Shown here in pieces: positions 5,243-12,892 of a stretch of DNA of 12,892 nt. Position numbers and translations under genes: made by a program. Numbering within the stretch: position 1 is the stretch's first letter; each line of letters starts with the position of its first letter. A model generated the notes under the pieces. That model did no database searches and had not been told where the DNA came from. It saw only the letters and a program-made list of their open reading frames with translations. The stretch spans positions 1 through 12,892 of the forward strand of contig URIK01000041.1 of the NCBI GenBank assembly GCA_900547855.1, in the 5' to 3' direction. Source of the stretch: an uncultured Collinsella sp. GTDB lineage: Bacteria > Actinomycetota > Coriobacteriia > Coriobacteriales > Coriobacteriaceae.

Positions 5243-5299
5243 ATCTCAATCTGTAACATCTAGGCGCCATAATTGGGTCTTCCTGTTACAGATTGAGAT
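5243..5299. repeat. CTGTAACA dyad element, unit 3
   Basis: Perfect 16-bp arms, ATCTCAATCTGTAACA (5243-5258) and TGTTACAGATTGAGAT (5284-5299), flank a 25-nt core (5259-5283) containing CATAATTGGGTCTTCC. The linker to unit 2 is 22 nt (5221-5242). Again both arms share the same variant (CAATC/GATTG), so stem pairing is preserved. Confidence 0.9.
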
Positions 5300-5315
5300 G
5301 TTTGAAGCGGTGAGC

Positions 5316-5408
5316 TTACGGGCCGAACCTGGGGCCCTTGTTGTCGCCCTTGAGGTCGGCGGTGTCCACTCGTAGGGCGTGCGTTACGCGATTGTTTCGA
5401 AACGGGTG
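5316..5408 (-). pseudogene. Possible C-terminal gene remnant upstream of gltB
   Basis: On the minus strand an open frame ends at TAA (5316-5318) and would encode ...RVDTADLKGDNKGPRFGP. The last 17 codons (5319-5369) all end in G or C, as in the real genes here. The frame stays open for about 43 codons back to a TGA but has no ATG or plausible ribosome binding site. It may be the tail of a gene lost by deletion or brought in next to the repeat array. A chance open frame in GC-rich DNA cannot be excluded, and the upstream part overlaps the region that must hold the gltB promoter. Confidence 0.3.
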
Positions 5409-5431
5409 GGAAACACAACGGGCCGGCGATG

Positions 5432-5474
5432 CCCCTAGTATGCCTATTCAATTGACTGTCTAAATATCTAGGGG
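5432..5474 (+). promoter_or_regulatory. gltB: Inverted repeat overlapping the gltB Shine-Dalgarno sequence
   Basis: CCCCTAG (5432-5438) and CTAGGGG (5468-5474) are perfect 7-bp inverted copies, and the right arm includes the first four bases of the gltB ribosome binding site GGGGAGG (5471-5477). If the transcript starts upstream of 5432, the hairpin could mask the site. No convincing -35/-10 pair was found between 5300 and 5470, so whether both arms are in the mRNA is unknown. Confidence 0.35.
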
Positions 5475-5483
5475 AGGATCGCG

Positions 5484-8400
5484 ATGCAGGCAGATTCCGC
5501 TCAGCAGCAGGGCCTTTATCGCCCCGAATTCGACCACGATGCATGCGGCATCGGCGCGCTTGCCGATATCAACGGTGAGCGCCATCACCAGATTCTGGAC
5601 GATGCGCTGTCCATTCTGGTCAACTTGGAGCACCGCGGTGGCACGGGACTCGAGAAGAACACCGGCGACGGCGCCGGCATCCTGTTCCAGGTTCCGCATC
5701 ACTTTTTCCGTAAAGAGGCTCAAAAGTGCGGCCAGATTCTGCCGGCAGAGGGCGACTATGGCGTGGCCATGCTGTTCTTCCCGCAGGACGACAAGGGCGT
5801 AGAGGATGCCCGCCGCGTGTTTGAGGAGGGCTGCGCCGAGGCCGGCGTGCCGCTGCTCTTTTGGCGCGAGGTGCCGGTCGACCCGCACGACCTGGGCGAG
5901 ACGGCCCGCGCCTGCATGCCTACTATCCTGCAGGCCTTCCTGGGCCGTCCGGACGACACGCCGGCGGGCGACGCCTTCGAGCGCCGTCTGTATGTGTGCC
6001 GCCGCACCATCGAGAAGAAGGCCGACGCTGAGTTTGCCCTGCGCGACAAGATCTTCTATGTGTGCTCCATGAGCTCGCGCACCATCGTGTACAAGGGTAT
6101 GCTGGTCGCCACGCAGATGCGCCGCTTCTTCATCGACCTCAACGACGCCGCCGTCAAAACGGCCGTGGCGCTCGTTCACTCGCGCTACTCCACCAACACC
6201 ACGCCCAGCTGGGAGCGTGCGCACCCCAACCGTTTTATCATCCACAACGGCGAGATCAACACCCTCAAGGGCAACGTCAACTGGATTCGCGCCCGCGAAC
6301 CCAACCTGTACAGCCCCGTGCTGCAGCACGATCTTGAGCGCGTGATGCCCATCATCAACCGCGAGGGTTCCGACTCCGCGATTCTGGACAACGTGCTCGA
6401 GTTTTTGGTCATGAACGGCCGTCCGCTCACGCGCGCCGCATCCATGCTGCTGCCCGAGCCGTGGGACCACAACGACAGCCTGAGCGAGGAGCGCCGCGCC
6501 TACGACGCCTACCAGTCCATGCTTATGGAGCCGTGGGATGGCCCGGCGGCCATCGCCTTTACCGACGGCCGTACCCTGGGTGCCGCCCTCGACCGTAACG
6601 GCCTGCGTCCCGCCCGCTACTATGTGACGCGCGACGGTCGCTTTATGCTGGCAAGCGAGGTGGGCACCATCGAGGTGAGCCCCGAGAACATCCTGACGAG
6701 CGGCTGTCTGGGACCGGGCCAGATGCTCGAGGTCGATTTTGCCCGCGGCCGCGTCATCTACAACGACGAGCTGCGCGCCCGTTACGCCAAGGAAAAGCCC
6801 TATCGCGACTGGATCGCCGAGGAGACGCTGACCGTCGACGCGCTCGACAAGCCCGTCGCGCCCGCGCCCGCCGAGGACGCCGAGGTGCCCGCCGCCGTGC
6901 GCATGGCCAAGCTCGGGTATCACTGGGATGATGTTGACGAAGTCGTGCGTCCCATGGCCCAGCAGGGCAAGGCCCCGCTCGCCTCGATGGGCATCGATGC
7001 GCCGCTGGCCTGCCTGTCCAAGAAGACGCGTTCGTTCTTCGACTACTTCTATCAGCTGTTCGCCCAGGTCACGAACCCGCCGATCGATGCCCTGCGCGAG
7101 CACATGGTGACTTCGACCACGCTCTACCTGGGCAACCACGGCAACCTGCTCGAGGATTCCCGCACGGCCTGCCAGCTGGTGCGCTTGGAGCGTCCGCTGC
7201 TGAGCGAGGAGGAGTTCGACCGCATCTGCGCCATCGACCGCGTGGGCTTTAAGCCCCGCCGTTTTCGCGCTGTCTATCGCCGCGATGCCGGCGAGGGCGC
7301 ACTGCAGGCTGCGCTCAAGCAGCTTGCAGAGGACGTTGAGGCTGCGGTCCGCGACGGCGTGAACATCGTGGTGTTGAGCGATCGTGCCGCTGCGGGCGAG
7401 GTGCCCGTGCCGTCGCTGCTCGCCGTGGGCTGCGTGCACAACCACCTGATTCGCGCCGGCGTGCGTACCTTTGCCGACATCGTGGTGGAGTGCGGCGACG
7501 CCGTGTCCCCGCACGACTTTGCGGCGCTGGTGGGCTACTCCGCGAGCGGCATTTATCCGTACAACGCGCATGCGTGCATTCGCGACTTGGCGGCGCACGG
7601 CGATCTGGACGTGACAGCCGAGCAGGGCATCGCCAACTACAACAAGGCTGCGACCGCCGGCATCGTCTCCATCATGTCCAAGATGGGCATCTCCACGGTG
7701 CAGAGCTACCACTCCGCGCAGATCTTCGAGGCCGTGGGCTTTACGCCGGAGTTCGTCAACGCGTACTTCGCCGGCACGGTGAGCCGTGTGGGCGGTATGG
7801 GTGTCGAGGACGTCGAGCGCGAGCAGAATGAACGCTATGACGCCGCGCTCGCCATCCTTAAGAGCCCGGCTCCCGATCAGCTGCCCACGCTGGGTCTGAC
7901 CAAGTGGCGCCCGCTCGGTGGCGAGGACCACCTGATTGACCCCCAGACCGTCTACCTGCTGCAGACCGCCTGTCGCGAGGACAGCTACGACGCCTTTAAG
8001 GAGTACAGCGCCCGCCTGCATCGCACCGGCCGTGCCGTGCGCCTGCGCGACTTGCTGGACTTTGATGCCAGCGGCCGCACCCCGGTGGCACTCGACGAGG
8101 TCGAGCCCGCGCTCAACATCGTCCGCCGCTTTAACACCGGCGCCATGTCGTACGGCTCTATCAGCAAGGAAGCACACGAGTGCATGGCCATCGCCATGAA
8201 CCGCCTGCACGGCCGTTCCAACTCGGGCGAGGGCGGCGAGGATCCGCGTCGCGAGACCCCGCTGGCCAACGGTGACTCCAAGAATTCCGCCATCAAGCAG
8301 GTGGCAAGCGCGCGCTTTGGCGTGACGAGCCGCTACCTGTGCAGCGCCTTCGAGATTCAGATCAAGATGGCCCAGGGCGCCAAGCCCGGCGAGGGCGGCC

Positions 8401-10181
8401 ACCTGCCCGGCAAGAAGGTCTACCCCTGGATCGCCGAGGTCCGTCAGTCCACGCCCGGCATCGGCCTGATCTCGCCTCCGCCGCACCACGACATCTACTC
8501 CATCGAGGACCTGGCAGAGCTGATCTTCGATCTTAAGAACGCCAACCCCGGTGCGCGCGTGTCGGTCAAGCTGGTCAGCGAGGCCGGTGTCGGCACCATT
8601 GCTACCGGCGTGGCCAAGGGTGCGGCCGACAAGATTTTGATCAGCGGCCATAACGGCGGCTCGGGCGCCGCGGCGCGCGATTCCATTTGGCACGCCGGCC
8701 TGCCGCTGGAGCTCGGCCTTGCCGAGGCTCAGCAGACGTTGCTGCAAAACGGCCTGCGCTCCCGCGTGGTGCTCGAGGCCGACGGCAAGCTCATGGACGG
8801 CACCGATGTCGCCATCGCCTGCCTGCTGGGTGCCGAGGAGTTTGGCTTTGCGACCATGCCGCTCATCTCCATGGGCTGCCTCATGCAGCGCGACTGCCAG
8901 CAGGATACCTGCCCGGCCGGCATCGCTACGCAAAACTGCCGCCTGCGTCACGGCTTCCGCGGTAAGCCCGAGCACGTTGAGCACTTTATGCTCTTTGTTG
9001 CCGAGCAGCTGCGTGAGGTCATGGCGAGCCTGGGCTTCCGCACCGTCGACGAGATGGTCGGCCATCCCGAGTGCTTGCGCCAGATTGAGGTCCCGGGCAA
9101 CCGCAAGGCCAACCTGCTCGATCTGTCGCCCGTGCTGGCGAGCGCGACCTGCGAGTTCGGTGCCCATATCCCGGGTGCCGACGGCCGTCACTTCCTGCCC
9201 CAGATGGCTGCGGACAGCGAGCTCGACAAGACGCTCGACTCTACGTTGTTTGTGCCCTATACGGCCGATGCCCGTGCGCACCTGCGCCCGATTCACTTCC
9301 GCGCCGATATCGCCAACGTCAACCGCTGCGTGGGTACCATTTTGGGCAACGCGGTGACCAAGGCGCATCCCGAGGGCCTGCCCGCCGGCTCCATCACCAT
9401 CGATTGCGATGGTTCGGCTGGTCAGAGCTTTGGCGCCTTCCTGCCGCGCGGCATTACGCTCAACGTGTGCGGCGACGCCAACGACTACTTTGGCAAGGGC
9501 CTTTCGGGCGGCGAGGTGTCGGTGCGCCCCAACCCGCATGCGACCTACAAGTTCGATGAGAACATCATCGTGGGCAACGTTGCGTTCTTTGGCGCCACGA
9601 GCGGCCGCGGCTTCATTAACGGCCTGGCAGGCCAGCGCTTTGGCGTACGCAACTCCGGTGCCACGGTGGTGGTCGAGGGCTGCGGCAACCATGGCTGCGA
9701 GTACATGACGGGCGGTCTGGCGCTCATCCTGGGCGAGGTCGGGCAGAACTTCGCCGCAGGTATGACGGGTGGCGTGGCTTACGTCTTTGACCAGTACGGC
9801 ACCCTCGATGCCCGTGTGAACCACGAGAGCGTTGAGCTCAAGGCCCCGACGACCGGCGAGCTGGCGCAGATTCGCGAGCTCATCCAGGAGCACGTTGACG
9901 CGACGCAGAGCCCGCGCGGCATTAAGCTGCTCTACAGCTTTGAGACGATGAGCAAGCACTTTGTGAAGGTCATTCCGACCGAGTACGAGCGCGTGCTGGC
10001 GATTGTCGCCGCCGCCGAGGCCGTCGGCAAGACGCATGAGCAGGCCGAGGAGCTGGCGTTTGACATTGTGACCGGTCGCGCCGACGCCGCCGATGTCGCT
10101 CGCTTTGATGTGGCGGGTGGTGTCGCTGGCGCTGTGCCCGCCGCCGCCAGCTCTGTTGCTTCGACCAAGAAGGAGGCGTAA
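5484..10181 (+). CDS. gltB: Glutamate synthase (NADPH-type) large subunit
   Basis: GltB hydrolyses glutamine to ammonia and adds it to 2-oxoglutarate with electrons delivered by GltD, giving glutamate. ATG at 5484 follows GGGGAGG (5471-5477) by 6 nt; the 1565-aa length is normal. A 20-residue propeptide precedes Cys21 (DHDACGIG), the class II amidotransferase nucleophile. R234 (RYSTNT) and N255-G256-E257 belong to the same domain (to ~430). A central linking domain follows (~470-790), then the FMN/synthase domain (~850-1230) with KPGEGGHLPGKK at ~967 and SGHNGGSG at ~1054. C1132, C1138 and C1143 (C-x5-C-x4-C) ligate the 3Fe-4S cluster. The GXGXG beta-helix domain spans ~1300-1500. The Ala/Ser-rich tail is variable. 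It is cotranscribed with gltD after a 5-nt gap. Cytosolic. Confidence 0.98.
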   Translation: MQADSAQQQGLYRPEFDHDACGIGALADINGERHHQILDDALSILVNLEHRGGTGLEKNTGDGAGILFQVPHHFFRKEAQKCGQILPAEGDYGVAMLFFPQDDKGVEDARRVFEEGCAEAGVPLLFWREVPVDPHDLGETARACMPTILQAFLGRPDDTPAGDAFERRLYVCRRTIEKKADAEFALRDKIFYVCSMSSRTIVYKGMLVATQMRRFFIDLNDAAVKTAVALVHSRYSTNTTPSWERAHPNRFIIHNGEINTLKGNVNWIRAREPNLYSPVLQHDLERVMPIINREGSDSAILDNVLEFLVMNGRPLTRAASMLLPEPWDHNDSLSEERRAYDAYQSMLMEPWDGPAAIAFTDGRTLGAALDRNGLRPARYYVTRDGRFMLASEVGTIEVSPENILTSGCLGPGQMLEVDFARGRVIYNDELRARYAKEKPYRDWIAEETLTVDALDKPVAPAPAEDAEVPAAVRMAKLGYHWDDVDEVVRPMAQQGKAPLASMGIDAPLACLSKKTRSFFDYFYQLFAQVTNPPIDALREHMVTSTTLYLGNHGNLLEDSRTACQLVRLERPLLSEEEFDRICAIDRVGFKPRRFRAVYRRDAGEGALQAALKQLAEDVEAAVRDGVNIVVLSDRAAAGEVPVPSLLAVGCVHNHLIRAGVRTFADIVVECGDAVSPHDFAALVGYSASGIYPYNAHACIRDLAAHGDLDVTAEQGIANYNKAATAGIVSIMSKMGISTVQSYHSAQIFEAVGFTPEFVNAYFAGTVSRVGGMGVEDVEREQNERYDAALAILKSPAPDQLPTLGLTKWRPLGGEDHLIDPQTVYLLQTACREDSYDAFKEYSARLHRTGRAVRLRDLLDFDASGRTPVALDEVEPALNIVRRFNTGAMSYGSISKEAHECMAIAMNRLHGRSNSGEGGEDPRRETPLANGDSKNSAIKQVASARFGVTSRYLCSAFEIQIKMAQGAKPGEGGHLPGKKVYPWIAEVRQSTPGIGLISPPPHHDIYSIEDLAELIFDLKNANPGARVSVKLVSEAGVGTIATGVAKGAADKILISGHNGGSGAAARDSIWHAGLPLELGLAEAQQTLLQNGLRSRVVLEADGKLMDGTDVAIACLLGAEEFGFATMPLISMGCLMQRDCQQDTCPAGIATQNCRLRHGFRGKPEHVEHFMLFVAEQLREVMASLGFRTVDEMVGHPECLRQIEVPGNRKANLLDLSPVLASATCEFGAHIPGADGRHFLPQMAADSELDKTLDSTLFVPYTADARAHLRPIHFRADIANVNRCVGTILGNAVTKAHPEGLPAGSITIDCDGSAGQSFGAFLPRGITLNVCGDANDYFGKGLSGGEVSVRPNPHATYKFDENIIVGNVAFFGATSGRGFINGLAGQRFGVRNSGATVVVEGCGNHGCEYMTGGLALILGEVGQNFAAGMTGGVAYVFDQYGTLDARVNHESVELKAPTTGELAQIRELIQEHVDATQSPRGIKLLYSFETMSKHFVKVIPTEYERVLAIVAAAEAVGKTHEQAEELAFDIVTGRADAADVARFDVAGGVAGAVPAAASSVASTKKEA

Positions 10182-10186
10182 GTGCC

Positions 10187-11668
<1,482 letters not shown>

Positions 11669-11679
11669 AGTAGTCATTT

Positions 11680-11731
11680 AAGAACGTCCCCAATGACTGG
11701 TCATTTTTGTCTAGTCGTTGGGGACACTCTT
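11680..11731 (+). terminator. Inverted repeat after gltD, possible terminator or third dyad family
   Basis: AAGAACGTCCCCAATGACT (11680-11698) and AGTCGTTGGGGACACTCTT (11713-11731) match as inverted copies at 16 of 19 positions, with a 14-nt loop containing TTTTT. The 13-bp core GTCCCCAATGACT pairs fully with one G-U. The 3' end has only CTCTTT, a poor T run. AGTCATT (11672-11678) just upstream can also pair with AATGACT (11692-11698), so two exclusive structures are possible. It lies 11 nt after the gltD stop, so termination is likely, but the structure could equally be a dispersed repeat. Confidence 0.5.
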
Positions 11732-12008
11732 TGCGAGCGATTTGCTCGTTTGTCGACGTACGGGTGTTCATTTGTCGACTTCTTGGGCTGTGGTCACCTG
11801 TTGTTTCTGTGGTGGCTGCGGGTATCTGGCTCAAAAGGGTGGGTTGGCCGTCTATGTTTACCTGCGGTTTTGTTGCGGTGCGCATTTTCGGTCAAGCTTT
11901 TCGTCAAGTGTTTGGTCAGCATCTGGTTTGCAGCCGGAGGCCTATTTTGCCCGCGCTGGTCGTGGCTGCCCACCCTCCTCGTAAGCTCAAATTGAGGTCC
12001 ATCAGTTT
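11732..12008. other. Intergenic region without a convincing gene
   Basis: Short overlapping frames here have no ribosome binding sites and look like random open frames. The stretch is richer in T than its neighbours. It holds two direct copies of TTTGTCGAC (11749-11757 and 11771-11779, 22 nt apart), a small perfect hairpin CGAGC/GCTCG (11734-11738/11744-11748), and a weak promoter-like pair TTGTTT (11801-11806), 16 nt, TATCTG (11823-11828) that could drive the 12021 gene and would give a ~190-nt leader. None of these is strong. Confidence 0.35.
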
Positions 12009-12015
12009 GAGGAGG
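11974..12015 (+). promoter_or_regulatory. Anti-Shine-Dalgarno hairpin before the 12021 gene
   Basis: CCTCCTC (11974-11980) is an exact complement of the ribosome binding site GAGGAGG (12009-12015). A nested alternative, CTCAAA (11986-11991) with TTTGAG (12006-12011), would also cover part of the site. Either pairing would block ribosome access, and the two cannot both form around the shared GAG. This may be a translational control element; CCTCCTC could also arise by chance. Confidence 0.4.
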
Positions 12016-12020
12016 ATGCC

Positions 12021-12728
12021 ATGACTGATCACGCTTTAGATCGAGCGCAGCTGGCCGAAGCCGTCGGCAACGATATTGCCGACATGGCCCATTTTTGGAT
12101 GCTCAGGAAGTTCCAGTTTTTGGAGCCGGCGCGCGAACAGTTCGAGATCATTGTCGACCCGTGGCTCAGCTATTGCACCGAGCCTTCGCAAAACGAAATC
12201 ATGGCCTACAACATGGCATTTACCGATTGGCTGCTCTTCGAGCGCCCCTATCGCCATGGCAAGACGCTGCTCGAGCTGTATGTTGACGAGCCACCGGCAT
12301 CGCTTTCGCCTGCCTCGCTCAAGCGGCTCGAGCAGGTGCGCGACACACAGTATTTCTCGCGCTTTGGCATTTTGGGCAAGGATCCTGCGAACGGCACGGT
12401 TGCGCTGAAGGATACGCGCACCGACCGTCGCTTTGATGTCTACGACCCGCATATCGTGCAAAAGGAGCATTGGAGCGACGGAGCGATTGCGGTGCGCCTC
12501 GCCTGCGTCGACGATGTCTGGCTGACGGCGGGGCAGCTCTACCTCTACGACATAGCGCGCCTGAGCGATACGGCGATCGACGGGCCCGGCGCCGTCCATC
12601 CGGAAGACCTAGAAGATGGCTTCGACACCTCGCGTATCAGCTTCTTTTTGCGCCTGGTCCGCGACATCATGGGCGCCCAGGGGCGCTACGTAAAGTCCCT
12701 CAACATCTACGAGCAGGAGTGGGAGTAG
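12021..12728 (+). CDS. Conserved-looking protein of unknown function (235 aa)
   Basis: ATG at 12021 lies 5 nt after GAGGAGG (12009-12015). The product is acidic, soluble and rich in aromatic residues, with no signal peptide, membrane helix or cysteine motif. Visible landmarks are an N-terminal helical part (residues ~1-60, FWMLRKFQFLEPAREQFE), an AFTDWLLFERPYRHGKTLLE segment at ~67-86, a beta-rich middle part (FDVYDPHIVQ, VWLTAGQLYLYD) and a C-terminal helix. The DWLLFER...GKTLLE pattern reminded me of proteins linked to SEC-C-motif families, but no SEC-C zinc motif is present, so no family is claimed. It stands alone between gltD and a dyad array. Its ribosome binding site may be masked. Codon use is like that of its neighbours. 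Confidence 0.85.
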   Translation: MTDHALDRAQLAEAVGNDIADMAHFWMLRKFQFLEPAREQFEIIVDPWLSYCTEPSQNEIMAYNMAFTDWLLFERPYRHGKTLLELYVDEPPASLSPASLKRLEQVRDTQYFSRFGILGKDPANGTVALKDTRTDRRFDVYDPHIVQKEHWSDGAIAVRLACVDDVWLTAGQLYLYDIARLSDTAIDGPGAVHPEDLEDGFDTSRISFFLRLVRDIMGAQGRYVKSLNIYEQEWE

Positions 12729-12764
12729 GGGATGTGACTGGTGTCGCCCTACAGCCCTGACTTT

Positions 12765-12820
12765 GTCTCAATCTGTAACGTTTAGGGATAAAAACCGGTC
12801 TACCTGTTACAGATCGAGAC
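12765..12820. repeat. CTGTAACA dyad element, unit 4
   Basis: Left arm GTCTCAATCTGTAACG (12765-12780) and right arm TGTTACAGATCGAGAC (12805-12820) pair over 16 positions with one mismatch and a terminal G-U, around a 24-nt core containing AAAAACCGGTCTACC. It lies 36 nt after the 12021-12728 gene. Confidence 0.9.
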
Positions 12821-12843
12821 GAACGCTTGGGCGCCGCTGGTTT

Positions 12844-12892
12844 GTCTAAATCTGTAACGTTTGGGGGGCTGGAGAACGTCTAACTGTTACAG
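12844..12892. repeat. CTGTAACA dyad element, unit 5 (cut by window end)
   Basis: Left arm GTCTAAATCTGTAACG (12844-12859), a 25-nt core (12860-12884) and the first 8 bases of the right arm, TGTTACAG, up to the last base of the window. The linker to unit 4 is 23 nt (12821-12843), the same as between units 1 and 2. The array probably continues beyond the window. Confidence 0.85.

Noticed and set aside
5082..5299. CRISPR array
   Set aside because: Repeats alternate in orientation and the intervening segments are related to each other rather than unique; no cas gene is present and only three units occur.
5082..5299. Transcription terminators
   Set aside because: No T runs follow the stems, the loops are 25 nt, and the array lies upstream of both flanking genes.
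11693..12024. Three overlapping short plus-strand frames between gltD and the 12021 gene
   Set aside because: No ribosome binding sites, odd composition (Cys/Trp/Phe/Leu-rich) and mutual overlap; most likely chance open frames.

Overview
The window looks like chromosomal DNA from a GC-rich anaerobic actinobacterium of the Coriobacteriia, most likely Collinsella or a close relative. That placement is an inference from strong G/C third-codon bias, Shine-Dalgarno motifs of the AGGAGG type, CCA-encoding tRNA genes, a rubredoxin/flavoreductase pair and general protein flavour; no 16S or other marker is present.

Layout: (1) 1-120 is the 3' end of an ArsC/Spx-like gene. It is followed by a 62-bp tandem dyad repeat (126-265) and a convergent, possibly truncated gene of unknown function (283-693, minus). 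(2) 897-1175 is a compact tRNA-Gln(CTG)/tRNA-Glu(CTC) transcription unit with a good promoter and a rho-independent terminator. (3) 1232-2609 is a two-gene overlapping operon, a TPR protein and smpB. (4) 2610-2764 is a hairpin-rich intergenic region ending in a terminator. (5) 2816-3551 holds a flavin-reductase-type flavoprotein and a 47-residue rubredoxin with its own probable promoter and a strong terminator. (6) 3704-4960 is mntH on the minus strand. (7) 5484-11668 is gltB-gltD, the two subunits of NADPH-type glutamate synthase. (8) 12021-12728 is an uncharacterised 235-aa protein with a potentially self-masking ribosome binding site.

The most unusual content is intergenic. Five clear copies plus one decayed copy of a dyad element lie at 3633-3674, 5082-5299 and 12765-12892. 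Each has ~15-17 bp arms of consensus (TTTG)TCTCRATCTGTAACA around a 24-25 nt core. In the arrays the units are spaced by 22-24 nt linkers, giving a period of about 80 bp. Arm sequence is conserved while the cores diverge around a shared same-strand motif. This geometry is not a classical CRISPR, and the position between divergent, convergent and downstream contexts argues against simple terminators. Two further unrelated dyad families occur at 126-265 and 11680-11731.

Functionally, gltBD makes glutamate from glutamine and 2-oxoglutarate. SmpB serves trans-translation; ssrA is not in the window. The rubredoxin/flavoprotein pair fits O2 or ROS detoxification in an anaerobe, and MntH supplies Mn(II)/Fe(II). 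No mobile-element protein, CRISPR-Cas or phage gene was seen.
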